From assembly GCA_944384155.1 (NCBI GenBank), contig CALWSG010000033.1, positions 1 through 64,000 of the forward strand: a DNA stretch of 64,000 nucleotides, read 5' to 3'. Source of the stretch: an uncultured Lachnospiraceae bacterium. GTDB lineage: Bacteria; Bacillota; Clostridia; Lachnospirales; Lachnospiraceae. Under the pieces are notes generated by a model, which saw only the letters and a program-made list of their open reading frames with translations, had not been told where the DNA came from and did no database searches. Every line of letters begins with the position of its first letter. Positions within the stretch are counted from its first letter, which is position 1. This document shows positions 33,398 through 43,256 of this stretch, piece after piece. The position numbers and the translations under genes were made by a program.

Positions 33398-34372
33398 ATG
33401 GACGTTTCAATTGTAATCCCAACCAAAAACGGCGGAAGGCTGTTTGAGAGAACACTTAAAGCGGTATTTAACCAAAAAACACAATATTCATATGAGGTTA
33501 TATGTGTTGATTCGGGCTCTAAAGATGAAACACTGGATATAATCAGCAGGTTTGACTGTAAGCTCTACAAAATAGCACCGGAGGAGTTTGGACATGGAAA
33601 AACAAGAAATTACGGAGCATCCAAGGGGACAGGAGAGTATATAATATTTATTACCCAGGATGCGGTTCCCGCAACTGATACATGGCTTGAAAATTTTATA
33701 AATGCCATGAAGATAGATTCCGATATTGTGGGAGGCTTTGGAATACATTATCCTTATGAGGACTGTAATCTTTTTGACAAGAGAGATTTGACAATTCATT
33801 TTCAGGGTTTTGGAAGTGATAATACTATATACAGTCTGGAGGATAAGGAAAGATATGAAAAAGATGAGGGGTACAGGCATCTTTTGGCATTTTTTTCCGA
33901 CAATAATTCGTGTCTTAAAAGGTCTGTGTGGGAGAAATATCCTTATGATGATGTTGATTTTGCAGAGGATCAGATATGGGCTAGAAAAATGATAGAAATG
34001 GGATATAAAAAGGTATATTGTCCTTATGCACCGGTATATCATTCTCATAACTATAAGATACTGTCATATGCAGGCAGATATTTTGATGAGTACAGAAGTC
34101 TGTATAAGCTGCATCATTATCTTATAGTTGATAAATGGTATCGTATAATTCCAAATATGTACAGGCATATAAAAAGTGACTGGAATTATGTGAGGACACT
34201 TAAGGACATGAGTCCAAGGACAAAGCTTAAGTGGATGAATTATTCATTTTGGAGAAACCATGCAAGATATTATTTTGGATATTATGGCGGAAGATATGCA
34301 GAGTATCCTAAGTGGCTGCAAAAATTTTTTGACAGATTTGTGTCACAGCAGAGAAAGCAGCGTAAAAAGTAA
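33398..34372 (+). CDS. Family 2 glycosyltransferase (rhamnosyltransferase-like)
   Basis: The 324-residue protein has VSIVIPTKNGGRLFERTL (residues 3-20), VDSGSKDET (about 38-46), FGHGKTRNYGASKG (about 64-77) and IIFITQDAVP (about 82-91). The FGHG-KTRN plus TQDA pair is typical of rhamnosyltransferases of the WsaE/RgpB kind, and FAEDQIWARKM near 188 holds the probable base. It lies between the capping genes and a WsaF-like transferase, so it likely builds the rhamnan backbone. Confidence 0.85.
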   Translation: MDVSIVIPTKNGGRLFERTLKAVFNQKTQYSYEVICVDSGSKDETLDIISRFDCKLYKIAPEEFGHGKTRNYGASKGTGEYIIFITQDAVPATDTWLENFINAMKIDSDIVGGFGIHYPYEDCNLFDKRDLTIHFQGFGSDNTIYSLEDKERYEKDEGYRHLLAFFSDNNSCLKRSVWEKYPYDDVDFAEDQIWARKMIEMGYKKVYCPYAPVYHSHNYKILSYAGRYFDEYRSLYKLHHYLIVDKWYRIIPNMYRHIKSDWNYVRTLKDMSPRTKLKWMNYSFWRNHARYYFGYYGGRYAEYPKWLQKFFDRFVSQQRKQRKK

Positions 34373-34378
34373 GAGGGT

Positions 34379-34440
34379 GTTTGTGCCGGAGCGTCACAAA
34401 CAAGCCATGATAACATGCCCCGTCCCATAAAACGCTCCGG
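34379..34440 (+). promoter_or_regulatory. Two-state RNA element before the WsaF-like gene
   Basis: GTTTGTG (34379-34385) and CACAAAC (34395-34401) make a perfect 7-bp hairpin whose entire 9-base loop, CCGGAGCGT, is the exact complement of ACGCTCCGG at 34432-34440. The two pairings compete or form a pseudoknot. The downstream strand ends right before the ribosome site (TGGAG, 34443-34447) of the gene starting at 34454. The element is GC-rich against an AT-rich background. No T-run is present, so control of translation is more likely than termination. Confidence 0.5.
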
Positions 34441-34453
34441 AATGGAGATTAGT

Positions 34454-35701
34454 ATGTCAAAGATAGGAACATTAATAAAAAAAACATATAGAGTATTTAA
34501 GAAAAAGGGTTTTTCAGGAATTATGGCAAAGCTTGACGAGGTAAGTGCCGTTCCGGGAAAAACAGATGTTATAGGCTTTTACAGCTACATTATGGAAACG
34601 GATGAAATAAAGTTTAACATTGAGGAATATGAAAATGCAAAGAACGGTCCTGTAACATTAAACTGGGTTATACCTGAAATGGGAGTAGGCTCGGGAGGAC
34701 ATATAAATATATTCAGGTTTGTTACCCATCTCCAAAGGCTGGGAATAAAAAACAGAATATATATTTTTAAAGGAACAAGTTTCCACACAAACGAGGAAAT
34801 GAGAGAATTTTTAAGGGAGCATTATAATATTCTCAGTGATGATATTGAAGTGTATAATGATGTATCATTTATGAAATTTGCCCACGGAACATTTGCAACA
34901 TCATGGAATACGGCATATTTTGTAAAGAGGTTTAATAATACAATATCAAAGTTTTATTTTGTTCAGGACTTTGAACCATATTTTTTTCCACTGGGCTCAG
35001 AGTATATGTTTGCGGAAAATACCTATAAGTTTGGTTTTAGGGGAATAACAGCAGGAGACTGGCTTAAGGATAAGCTCAGAAAAGAATACGGGATGAAAAC
35101 AAGCAGCTTCAGCTTTTCATATGACAGAGAGCTATACGTAAAAAAGGAAAAAAGAGATAATGTAAAAAGACTTTTCTTTTATGCAAGACCTGTTACGGCA
35201 AGGCGCGCATTTGAGCTTGGACTTTTATCCTTAAATGAGATTGCCAAACGAATACCTGATGTAGAGGTAGTATTTGCAGGTTGGGATGTAAGCAATTACG
35301 AGATTCCATTTAATCATCTTAATGGGGGAAGCGTTAAGCTTGATGAGCTTTCAGATTTGTACGCACAGTGTGATATGTGTCTTGTGCTTTCAAACACTAA
35401 TCTTTCACTGCTTCCTCTTGAGGTAATGGCGTCAAATTCAGTGGCGGTATGTACAAGGGGTGATAATAGTGAGTGGCTTGTAAATGATGACAATGCCGTG
35501 ATGGTAGATTTTGATCCTATTGCAATAGCAGATACTATAGAATATTATTACAATAACCCTGACAAACTGGCTGAGATAAGAAGAAAGGGAATGGAATTTG
35601 CTGAGAGCACCTCATGGGAGACAGAGGCTAAAAAGGTATATGATGCCGTGCTAGAAGGGATAAAAGAAGATGAAGAAGAAAATATTAATAATAGGCGGTA
35701 A
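34454..35701 (+). CDS. WsaF-like family 4 glycosyltransferase
   Basis: The 415-residue protein has NWVIPEMGVGSGGHINIFRF near residues 74-93, the donor-side entry of WsaF-type rhamnosyltransferases, then FVQDFEPYFFPLGSEY (about 173-188) and a C-terminal GT-B half with YARPVTARRAFELG (about 241-254) and LSLLPLEVMASN (about 315-326). WsaF adds beta-linked rhamnose in Geobacillus S-layer glycan. TGGAG at 34443-34447 places the start at 34454; the frame open from 34415 would begin inside the inverted-repeat element. Confidence 0.8.
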   Translation: MSKIGTLIKKTYRVFKKKGFSGIMAKLDEVSAVPGKTDVIGFYSYIMETDEIKFNIEEYENAKNGPVTLNWVIPEMGVGSGGHINIFRFVTHLQRLGIKNRIYIFKGTSFHTNEEMREFLREHYNILSDDIEVYNDVSFMKFAHGTFATSWNTAYFVKRFNNTISKFYFVQDFEPYFFPLGSEYMFAENTYKFGFRGITAGDWLKDKLRKEYGMKTSSFSFSYDRELYVKKEKRDNVKRLFFYARPVTARRAFELGLLSLNEIAKRIPDVEVVFAGWDVSNYEIPFNHLNGGSVKLDELSDLYAQCDMCLVLSNTNLSLLPLEVMASNSVAVCTRGDNSEWLVNDDNAVMVDFDPIAIADTIEYYYNNPDKLAEIRRKGMEFAESTSWETEAKKVYDAVLEGIKEDEEENINNRR

Positions 35702-36584
35702 CGGATTTATAGGAACCAATCTGTCTAAGGAGCTTGCAGAGCAGGGGTACGATGTCACAAGCTTTGATTTGGCAGAGCCATTGTGCAGAAATGATAAGGT
35801 AAAATACATATCAGGAGATTTTTTTAATGATGATACATTAGAAAAAATCACTGATGATGCAGAGGTTATAATTCACGCCATAAGCACGGTAAATCCGGGA
35901 AATTCAAATATTCGATATATGACAGGCTATGAGAGGGACTTTATACAGACAGTTAAGCTGTGCAGTATGGTTACAGAGAAAAAGCTTAAAATGATATTTT
36001 TGTCATCAGGAGGAACTGTATACGGAAACCAAACAGTACAGCCCATTTTAGAGGACGTAAGACCTCAGCCTATAAATCATTACGGCAACATAAAGCTGTG
36101 TATAGAAAATACCATAAGAACCTTTAACACACAGCTTCATACAAAAATGCTTATAGCAAGAATATCTAATCCCTATGGTCCCGGACAGGATTACAGCAAA
36201 GGTGTAGGCTTTATAGATGCTGCACTTAAGAAAGCAATACGTGGTGAGAATATTGAAATATGGGGAGACGGAAATAATGAGAGAGATTATATATATATAA
36301 GTGACGCCTGCAAAATGATTGAAAAAATGATTGATTACACAGGGCAGGACGAAGTGTTTAATGTAAGTGTCAGCAGAGGGGCATCACAAAATGAAATTCT
36401 TGATATTATAAGAAGAATGGGTATAAGCATAAGAGTAAATTACGTTGAAAGCAGAAGTGTTGATGCAAAAAAAATAGTCTTGGATAATACAAGAATAAAA
36501 GGCATTTATAAGGAAAAGCTGGTATCCCTGGAGGAAGGAATAGAAAAGTATTATGAGTATCTGAAAATAAACATGGCACAGTAA
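35670..36584 (+). CDS. NAD-dependent epimerase/dehydratase (UDP-sugar epimerase-like)
   Basis: The 304-residue SDR protein has ILIIGGNGFIGTNLSKEL at the N-terminus, FLSSGGTVYG (about residues 110-119) and HYGNIKLCIE (Tyr about 136, Lys about 140), which are the extended-SDR signatures. It resembles GalE-type epimerases but the exact NDP-sugar is not clear. It overlaps the end of the WsaF-like gene by 32 bases, a longer overlap than others here. Confidence 0.82.
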   Translation: MKKKILIIGGNGFIGTNLSKELAEQGYDVTSFDLAEPLCRNDKVKYISGDFFNDDTLEKITDDAEVIIHAISTVNPGNSNIRYMTGYERDFIQTVKLCSMVTEKKLKMIFLSSGGTVYGNQTVQPILEDVRPQPINHYGNIKLCIENTIRTFNTQLHTKMLIARISNPYGPGQDYSKGVGFIDAALKKAIRGENIEIWGDGNNERDYIYISDACKMIEKMIDYTGQDEVFNVSVSRGASQNEILDIIRRMGISIRVNYVESRSVDAKKIVLDNTRIKGIYKEKLVSLEEGIEKYYEYLKINMAQ

Positions 36585-36598
36585 ATGGGAGCTTAAAG

Positions 36599-39412
36599 AT
36601 GAAGGATAAAATATTTGCATTTTTTAAGAGTATATATAAAAAGTTACCAATAAATTATAAGACAAAAAACAAATTAAAGGGAACTTTTTACCGTCTGTTT
36701 GGCTTTATGTTTAAAAATACCACATCATACAGAGTGTGGAAATCTATAAATCACAGGGAATCAAGAAGTGATGCTGTAATACCTGACAGGAATATTGCAT
36801 GTAAGTATAAGTGTAAAGGAACCATAGCAGTGCAGCTTCATTTATATTATGTTGATTTGCTTCATGAGTTTATTCAATACTTTAACAATATTCCATATGA
36901 GTTTGATATACTGGTATCTGTGGTTGACAAAGAGAAGGCAGGATATGTCAGGAATGAATTTGAAAAAGTAAAAAACGTAAAGAATGTATATGTGGAAACG
37001 GTAATTAACAGGGGAAGGGATGTTGCCCCTTTTATTTGTGTGTTTGGAAAAAAAATATGTGAATATGACTATATATTTCATGTACACAGCAAGAAATCTC
37101 TTTTTACAGGAGGAGAGCAGACAGACTGGCGGAGATATCTTATGGATGGTCTTATGGGAAGCGAGGATATTGTCAGACAGAATTTTTATCTTATGGAAAC
37201 GGGGGAGAAGGCAGGAATAATATATCCGGAAACATTTCCAAATATGCCGTATCAGGGACATACGTGGCTTCAGAATAAGCAGGCAAGAGATGAGCTTCTA
37301 AGCAGAATAGGAGTTATGGGAAGGACGGAGGATATATATATAGATTATCCTATGGGAACAATGTTTTTGGCAAGGGTAGATGCTATCAGACAGTTTTTTC
37401 AGGCAGATATGCGGACAGATGAATTTCCAAAGGAGGCAGGTCAGACAGACGGCACCATAGCCCATGCCTTTGAGAGATGCTTAAGTCTGGTATGCAGATA
37501 TAACGGATATAATCTTCTTATTTATGATGCAGAGAAGGGAATATACTCATACAATTACGGAATAAAGAATTTAAATCAGTATACTGTTAAGTCATATGAG
37601 GGAATGAAAAAGGAAATGTGGGAGTATGATATTGTTTCCTTTGATATTTTTGATACCCTTATTTCAAGGAAGATTTCATCTCCTGATGGTATACTAAGCC
37701 TTACTGAGCTTAGGGCGGACCAGGCATTAGGAGAAAAAACAGATTTTAAAGAAAAGAGAAAGCATGCAGAGCTTATATATAGAAGCAAATATCCTCAAAA
37801 GGATCCTGATACAGAGGATATTTACAGGGAGCTTATGAGGCTTACAGGCTGGGACAGTGAAAAAATAAGCAAAATAAAGGGAATTGAAACAGCGACGGAA
37901 TATAGTCTTGCCGAGCCTAAGACAGAAATGATACAGGTTCTTAAATATATAAAGCATGAGCTGAAAAAGCAGGTTTATCTCATATCGGATATGCATCTTT
38001 CAGGAGATGATATAGAAAAAATTCTATTGAAGTGCGGAATAGATAATAGTGATTATGATGAAATGCTATTATCATCATGTATGAATTTAAGAAAAGATAA
38101 CGGCACAATGTGGCAATACTTTTCAAGTGTGCATAATGCCGCCAAATGTATTCATGTAGGGGATAATGAGGTATCTGACGTTCAGATTCCCGGAGATTAC
38201 AAGATACAGAACTATCATGTTATGCACCCAAAGGCACTGTTTCAGCTTTCTGATTTAGGCAGGGCAATAGGCAGTATTAATGACAGTGCACCGTCAGATG
38301 CAGTAGAGCTTGGGCTTATACTCCATTCACTTTACAGTGACCCTTTTAAGTATAATACACTGGGACTTAAGGTGAGAATGACCGGCGGCAGGGAGTTTGG
38401 ATATAATATAACAGGTCCTGTGGTGCTTAACTATGTTTTATGGCTTATAGAGGAGGCGAGAAAAGCAGGGTCACATCATATATGGTTTTTCTCCAGAGAG
38501 GGTTTTATATTTAAAAGAGTTTTTGACATTATATGTCCATATATTATGGAAGATACAGAAGAGATAAAAGGAAAATATGTGTATGTATCAAGAAGGGCAC
38601 TATCTTTGGCAGCAGTGGAAAGAGGGGAGGATATGTCGGGACCTTTGGATATTTATTATGAGGGAAGGCTTGGCAATCTCCTGAAAAAAAGGTTTGGAAT
38701 AGAGGATGACAGCATAGCCGATGAAGATATTAAGCTTCCGGACAATAAGGGAAAGGTGCTTAAAGTATTAGAGCAGTATAAGGACGAAATTCTGGAAAGG
38801 GCAGCAAAGGAGAGAGAAAGCTATGTTTCATATATGGATAAGCTTTTGCAAAATATAAGTCAAGAGGACAGGATTATAGTGTCGGATATAGGATACAGCG
38901 GAACTATACAGTACTATTTGTCTAAAATACTGCACCGTACCTTTGACGGCAGATATATGGCAACAGACAGCAGGAAAAAGCCTTTGGCAATAAAGGGAAA
39001 TACTGTACAGGGCTATTATATAGATAATGACAGTGAACAGGAGCTGTCAAAGTCATATATTCATAGATATCATCTCCTGATGGAGAGCATATTTATATCT
39101 CCTGAGGGTCAGCTTGTGGGTATTGACCATAATGGAGCCCCTGTATTTGATGAGGACAATAATCCTTTATATAATCATGTCATTAGTGACATTCATAGGG
39201 GAATAGAGGAGTATGCACTGGACTGGGGAAGTATTATGAAGGATACCCTTATGGCCGGGCTTCCCGGCAAAGAACTTCCGGAGGCACTGGTAAATGCTGT
39301 TATAAAGACGGATATAGCAGATAAAAAAATAGCTGACAGTTTGGTTGTTGATGACAGGTATTGCAGCGGAGAAGTAAAAAATGCAGTAGAGTATTATAAA
39401 AAAAGGAATTAG
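36599..39412 (+). CDS. RgpF-type rhamnan synthesis protein fused to HAD-like domain
   Basis: The 937-residue protein has an N-terminal RgpF domain (about residues 60-325) with INRGRDVAPFICVFG, YIFHVHSKKSLF and DYPMGTMFLARVDAI. A HAD-like domain begins with SFDIFDTLISRK (Asp pair about 349-352), continues with LISDMHLSG and HVGDNEVSDVQ (about 518-528), and the last 350 residues form an extra alpha/beta domain with WFFSREGFIF and DIGYSGTIQYYLS. RgpF acts in rhamnan side-chain or export steps. The HAD part may remove a phosphate from a glycan. Such fusions are known in polysaccharide loci, but their enzyme function is not established. Confidence 0.78.
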   Translation: MKDKIFAFFKSIYKKLPINYKTKNKLKGTFYRLFGFMFKNTTSYRVWKSINHRESRSDAVIPDRNIACKYKCKGTIAVQLHLYYVDLLHEFIQYFNNIPYEFDILVSVVDKEKAGYVRNEFEKVKNVKNVYVETVINRGRDVAPFICVFGKKICEYDYIFHVHSKKSLFTGGEQTDWRRYLMDGLMGSEDIVRQNFYLMETGEKAGIIYPETFPNMPYQGHTWLQNKQARDELLSRIGVMGRTEDIYIDYPMGTMFLARVDAIRQFFQADMRTDEFPKEAGQTDGTIAHAFERCLSLVCRYNGYNLLIYDAEKGIYSYNYGIKNLNQYTVKSYEGMKKEMWEYDIVSFDIFDTLISRKISSPDGILSLTELRADQALGEKTDFKEKRKHAELIYRSKYPQKDPDTEDIYRELMRLTGWDSEKISKIKGIETATEYSLAEPKTEMIQVLKYIKHELKKQVYLISDMHLSGDDIEKILLKCGIDNSDYDEMLLSSCMNLRKDNGTMWQYFSSVHNAAKCIHVGDNEVSDVQIPGDYKIQNYHVMHPKALFQLSDLGRAIGSINDSAPSDAVELGLILHSLYSDPFKYNTLGLKVRMTGGREFGYNITGPVVLNYVLWLIEEARKAGSHHIWFFSREGFIFKRVFDIICPYIMEDTEEIKGKYVYVSRRALSLAAVERGEDMSGPLDIYYEGRLGNLLKKRFGIEDDSIADEDIKLPDNKGKVLKVLEQYKDEILERAAKERESYVSYMDKLLQNISQEDRIIVSDIGYSGTIQYYLSKILHRTFDGRYMATDSRKKPLAIKGNTVQGYYIDNDSEQELSKSYIHRYHLLMESIFISPEGQLVGIDHNGAPVFDEDNNPLYNHVISDIHRGIEEYALDWGSIMKDTLMAGLPGKELPEALVNAVIKTDIADKKIADSLVVDDRYCSGEVKNAVEYYKKRN

Positions 39413-39415
39413 AAC

Positions 39416-40342
39416 ATGATAGATATATTAATGGCAACATATAACGGAGAAAAGTATTTAAGGGAGCAGATAGACTCCATATTAAACCAGACCTATAAGG
39501 ATTGGAGACTTTTAGTGCGTGATGACGGTTCCACAGACAGAACCGTTGCCATAATAAATGAATATGTATCAAGGTATAAGGACAAAATTATACTTATAGA
39601 GGATAATATAAATGCAGGGGGAGCAAAGTATAACTTTTTTGAAATAATGAAAAGGTCATCATCAGACTATATTATGTTTGCAGACCAGGATGATGTATGG
39701 GAAAGGGATAAGGTAAGCCATGCATATAATTATATTGTTAGGGCAGAGAAAAAGAACGGAACCCACATTCCACTGCTGCTTTACAGTGACCTTAAGGTTG
39801 CAGACAGCAGCTTGAAAATAATGGATACGTCAATGTTTCGTATGCAGAAGCTGGACAGAAGCAAAAACCGGTTTAAGGATTATCTTGTGCAGAATAACGC
39901 AACAGGCTGCACCGTTATATTTAACAGGGAGTTAAGGGAGCTTTGCAGTGTCATGCCAAGTGCCGCAATAATGCATGACTGGTGGCTGGCACTTATTGCA
40001 GCAGCTTTTGGAAGGGTATATTATATGGCATCAAATGATATATTATACCGGCAGCATGGCAATAACACTGAAGGAGCAAAAAATCTTAAAAGCCTTACGT
40101 ATCTTTTGAAGAGAGTTTTTGGAAGAAGTGAGATAAAGAAAAACCTTATGGATACCTATAGTCAGGCAGAGGCATTTGGGGCGGTATTTGGAAGCAAGCT
40201 TAACAGAGAGAATAAAGAGATTCTCAGTGCTTATATTTCACTGAAAAATTCTAAAAAGTTAAAGAAATACAGTATTATAAAAAAATGGGGATTTATGAAA
40301 AGCGGTTTGGCAAGGAAAATAGGATATTATATGTATATATAG
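39416..40342 (+). CDS. Family 2 glycosyltransferase
   Basis: The 308-residue protein has IDILMATYNGEKYLREQIDS (residues 2-21), VRDDGSTDRT (about 34-43), MFADQDDVWE (metal site, about 83-92) and MHDWWLALIAAAFG (about 183-196). The ADQDD and HDWW features are typical of small GT2 rhamnosyl- or galactosyltransferases of capsule and rhamnan loci. It begins 3 bases after the RgpF gene and closes this operon. Confidence 0.88.
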   Translation: MIDILMATYNGEKYLREQIDSILNQTYKDWRLLVRDDGSTDRTVAIINEYVSRYKDKIILIEDNINAGGAKYNFFEIMKRSSSDYIMFADQDDVWERDKVSHAYNYIVRAEKKNGTHIPLLLYSDLKVADSSLKIMDTSMFRMQKLDRSKNRFKDYLVQNNATGCTVIFNRELRELCSVMPSAAIMHDWWLALIAAAFGRVYYMASNDILYRQHGNNTEGAKNLKSLTYLLKRVFGRSEIKKNLMDTYSQAEAFGAVFGSKLNRENKEILSAYISLKNSKKLKKYSIIKKWGFMKSGLARKIGYYMYI

Positions 40343-40381
40343 ACAGATACGGCAGTATACACAAAATTCACATTTTTATTA

Positions 40382-40410
40382 TTGCTATTTTTTACTATTT
40401 GGAGTATTAT
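40382..40410 (+). promoter_or_regulatory. Promoter of the sugar-phosphate transferase gene
   Basis: TTGCTA (40382-40387) and TATTAT (40405-40410) are 17 bases apart. The start near 40417 leaves a leader of about 54 bases before the chosen ATG. Confidence 0.5.
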
Positions 40411-40470
40411 AAGAAACAGACATTTGTAAAATAAATGTTTAAATTATGCAGATGTATAGGGGAATATTTT

Positions 40471-41874
40471 ATGATTAAGGACAATCAGCGTCATTTTAAC
40501 AGACTCCATCTGTTACTTGATATTTTAATATTTATGCTCTCCTATATGGAGGCATGGTACTTAAAGTTCAGAACTGATTTTTTTATGGACAGTGCCGAAG
40601 GCTTAAGCTATGAAGCGTACATGCAGGCATTGCTTTTAATAGTTCCGGGCTATCTCATATTATATACGGCATTTCACCTGTATACGCCGAAGCGTGTGCT
40701 GGGAAGAAGGGTAGAGATTGCAAATGTGATAAAGGCAAACACCATAGGTGTTATGCTTTTTCTTACAATTTTGTATCTGACAAGGCAGATACACTTCTCA
40801 AGAGAGATGCTGTTTATTTTTTATGTGGTTAATTCTGCAAACGGTATTATTATGCGTCTTGCTATAATGGCATTTCTTAAGACCGTCAGAAAAAGCGGAT
40901 TTAATCAGAAGCATATACTGCTGGTAGGCTACAGCCGTGCGGCAGAGGGATTTATTGACAGAATAAGAGCAAATCCACAGTGGGGTTATACGGTGAAGGG
41001 AATACTTGACGATAATGTGGAGAGGGGAACCTTCTATAAAGGAGTTCAGGTGCTTGGAAGAGTTGATAACCTTCAATATATACTGCCGGAAAACAGGCTT
41101 GACGAGATAGTTATAACATTGGGACTTGCAGAATATAACAAGCTGGAAAAAATTGTGTCAGAATGCGAGAAGTCGGGAGTTCATACAAAATTTATTCCCG
41201 ATTACAATAATGTTATACCTACAAGGCCGTATACAGAGGATTTGCTGGGACTGCCTGTTATTAACATAAGATATGTTCCCCTGACTAATACCTTTAATAT
41301 GATAATAAAGAGAACAGTAGACATAATAGGCTCACTGTTTGCCATTACATTATTTTCTCCTGTTATGGTTTTAGTTGCCATTCTTATAAAGCTTACGTCA
41401 AAGGGACCTCTTATATATAAGCAGGAGAGAGTAGGGCTTCACAATAAGCCTTTTATGATGTACAAATTCCGCTCTATGGAGGTGGAGGATCCGGGAAAAG
41501 AAAAAAAGAAGTGGACAATCAAAAATGACCCCAGGGTTACTACGGTGGGAAAGTTTATAAGGAAGACAAGCATAGACGAGCTGCCACAGTTTTTTAATAT
41601 ATTAAAGGGTGATATGAGCCTTGTGGGGCCAAGACCTGAAAGACCGTTTTTTGTTGAGAAGTTTAGGGAAGAAATCCCCAGATATATGGTAAAGCATCAG
41701 GTAAGACCGGGACTTACAGGTTGGGCACAGGTAAATGGATACCGGGGTGATACATCTATTAGAAAGAGGATTGACTGCGACCTGTATTATATAGAAAACT
41801 GGACATTGGGATTTGATTTTAAAATTATTTTGCTTACATTTGTGAAGGGATTTATAAATAAAAATGCTTATTGA
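40471..41874 (+). CDS. Polyprenyl-phosphate glycosyl-1-phosphate transferase (WcaJ/WbaP type)
   Basis: This enzyme starts the glycan by moving a sugar-1-phosphate to undecaprenyl phosphate. The 467-residue protein has about four N-terminal membrane helices (residues 12-140), a Rossmann-like domain (about 145-255, with HILLVGYSRAAEGFIDRI) and a C-terminal transferase domain with a membrane dip (about 270-295). The conserved KLTSKGPLIYKQERVGLHNKPFMMYKFRSM lies near 305-335, and SIDELPQFFNILKGDMSLVGPRPERP near 370-396. AGGGGA before 40471 favours this ATG over the one at 40435. Confidence 0.93.
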   Translation: MIKDNQRHFNRLHLLLDILIFMLSYMEAWYLKFRTDFFMDSAEGLSYEAYMQALLLIVPGYLILYTAFHLYTPKRVLGRRVEIANVIKANTIGVMLFLTILYLTRQIHFSREMLFIFYVVNSANGIIMRLAIMAFLKTVRKSGFNQKHILLVGYSRAAEGFIDRIRANPQWGYTVKGILDDNVERGTFYKGVQVLGRVDNLQYILPENRLDEIVITLGLAEYNKLEKIVSECEKSGVHTKFIPDYNNVIPTRPYTEDLLGLPVINIRYVPLTNTFNMIIKRTVDIIGSLFAITLFSPVMVLVAILIKLTSKGPLIYKQERVGLHNKPFMMYKFRSMEVEDPGKEKKKWTIKNDPRVTTVGKFIRKTSIDELPQFFNILKGDMSLVGPRPERPFFVEKFREEIPRYMVKHQVRPGLTGWAQVNGYRGDTSIRKRIDCDLYYIENWTLGFDFKIILLTFVKGFINKNAY

Positions 41875-41927
41875 CAATGTTTTGCTAAACATTAAGGATA
41901 ATTTAGTCATGGTGAAAGGGAAAAAAG

Positions 41928-43241
41928 ATGAGTAAGAAAGAAAAGGATATTGACGTAATCTTAAAAGACAGCACAAAAAAGCTCCGGGAGGAAATGGAGA
42001 TTTACAGCTACGATGATGATGACTATGATGAAAGAAGAAGGAATGCGGCAATAAAAAAGAAAAAGGCAAAGAAGAAAACACGGATTAAGATAGCTGTTCT
42101 TGTAACTGAAATCATAGTAATTATAGGTTTGGTCTTTTCGCTGGTTATGCTTGTTATGCCAAATTCAAAGGCGTGGCTGGCAAGCACATGGATAGGAAAG
42201 GCATTTATAAAAACAGCGTTTTCAGAGGAGTCCTACAATAAAATAGTTGACAGCGATTATGACAGAAATAATACGGGAATCAATGAGGACCTTGACACAA
42301 ATCTTTTGGACCAGTACTTAAACATTGCACTTTTTGGCGTGGATTCAAGATACGGAGAGCTTGAAAGCGGTGTGCAGAGTGACTGTATTATTATAGTAAG
42401 CATAAATAAGGATACTAAAGAGGTGAGAATGGCATCTGTATACAGAGATACATATGTGAGATGCTTTAACGGAGACGGCGATGCATACTTTGGAAAGATA
42501 AATTCTGCTTACAATACGGGAGGAGCAGCGGCAGCGGTAAAGACATTAAATGCTAATTTTGACCTGAACATACAGGATTATGTGGCAATTAACTTTGATG
42601 GTATTGCCGATATTATAGATTTAATGGATGGAATAGATGTAACTATAACAGAGGACGAGGCGGAATATGTAAACGGGTATATTAACAGTTACTTTAATGA
42701 GATAGGCAATAGAAAGGAAATGTATAAGCATGATATACCTGTAGCTGCAGGAACTCATCATCTGACAGGAATCCAGGCAACGGCATATTGCCGTATAAGA
42801 GCGGTTCCTATATATCTTGAGGACGGAACATCCCTAAACAATGATTTTGGCAGAACTGCCAGACAAAGGCTTATTATAAATAAAATGGTGGAAAAGGCAA
42901 AAACCATGGGAATTGATGCAGTGCTTGAGCTTGCGGAACAGGTCTTTGAGGAGGAGGATGGAACCTTCATTACAAGTATACCATATGATGATGTAATTGA
43001 TTTAATACCTATAGTTCTGGAGTTTTCCATGGCAGAGTCAAAAGGCTACCCTGAGAAATATCAAAGCTATAACGACAGAATATACGGGGACAGTCTTTTG
43101 CCGGATAATCTTGCACAGACTGTAGTTGATTTGCATAAGCAGCTTTTTAATGTAGACACATATACGCCTTCAAAGTCAGTGTTGGGAATAAATGAGGCAT
43201 TATGCAGCTTAGGTGGTCTTGACGAGGATTACGAAAAATAA
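41928..43241 (+). CDS. LytR-CpsA-Psr (LCP) family glycopolymer ligase
   Basis: LCP enzymes attach finished wall glycopolymers to peptidoglycan on the outer face. The 437-residue protein has a charged, lysine-rich cytoplasmic start (about residues 1-48), one membrane helix (about 50-72) and the LCP domain (about 120-345) with LFGVDSRYGELESG, SDCIIIVSI, RMASVYRDTYVRC and the Arg-rich TAYCRIRAVP and FGRTARQRLI. It closes the polysaccharide locus and would join the rhamnan to the wall. Confidence 0.92.
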   Translation: MSKKEKDIDVILKDSTKKLREEMEIYSYDDDDYDERRRNAAIKKKKAKKKTRIKIAVLVTEIIVIIGLVFSLVMLVMPNSKAWLASTWIGKAFIKTAFSEESYNKIVDSDYDRNNTGINEDLDTNLLDQYLNIALFGVDSRYGELESGVQSDCIIIVSINKDTKEVRMASVYRDTYVRCFNGDGDAYFGKINSAYNTGGAAAAVKTLNANFDLNIQDYVAINFDGIADIIDLMDGIDVTITEDEAEYVNGYINSYFNEIGNRKEMYKHDIPVAAGTHHLTGIQATAYCRIRAVPIYLEDGTSLNNDFGRTARQRLIINKMVEKAKTMGIDAVLELAEQVFEEEDGTFITSIPYDDVIDLIPIVLEFSMAESKGYPEKYQSYNDRIYGDSLLPDNLAQTVVDLHKQLFNVDTYTPSKSVLGINEALCSLGGLDEDYEK

Positions 43242-43256
43242 AATAAAAAAATTTAC

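Noticed and set aside
41876..41893. AATGTTT/AAACATT hairpin after the sugar-phosphate transferase
   Set aside because: It is A/T-only apart from two G-C pairs and has no T-run; an adjoining TTGACA at 41871 has no -10 at proper spacing, so neither terminator nor promoter is claimed.
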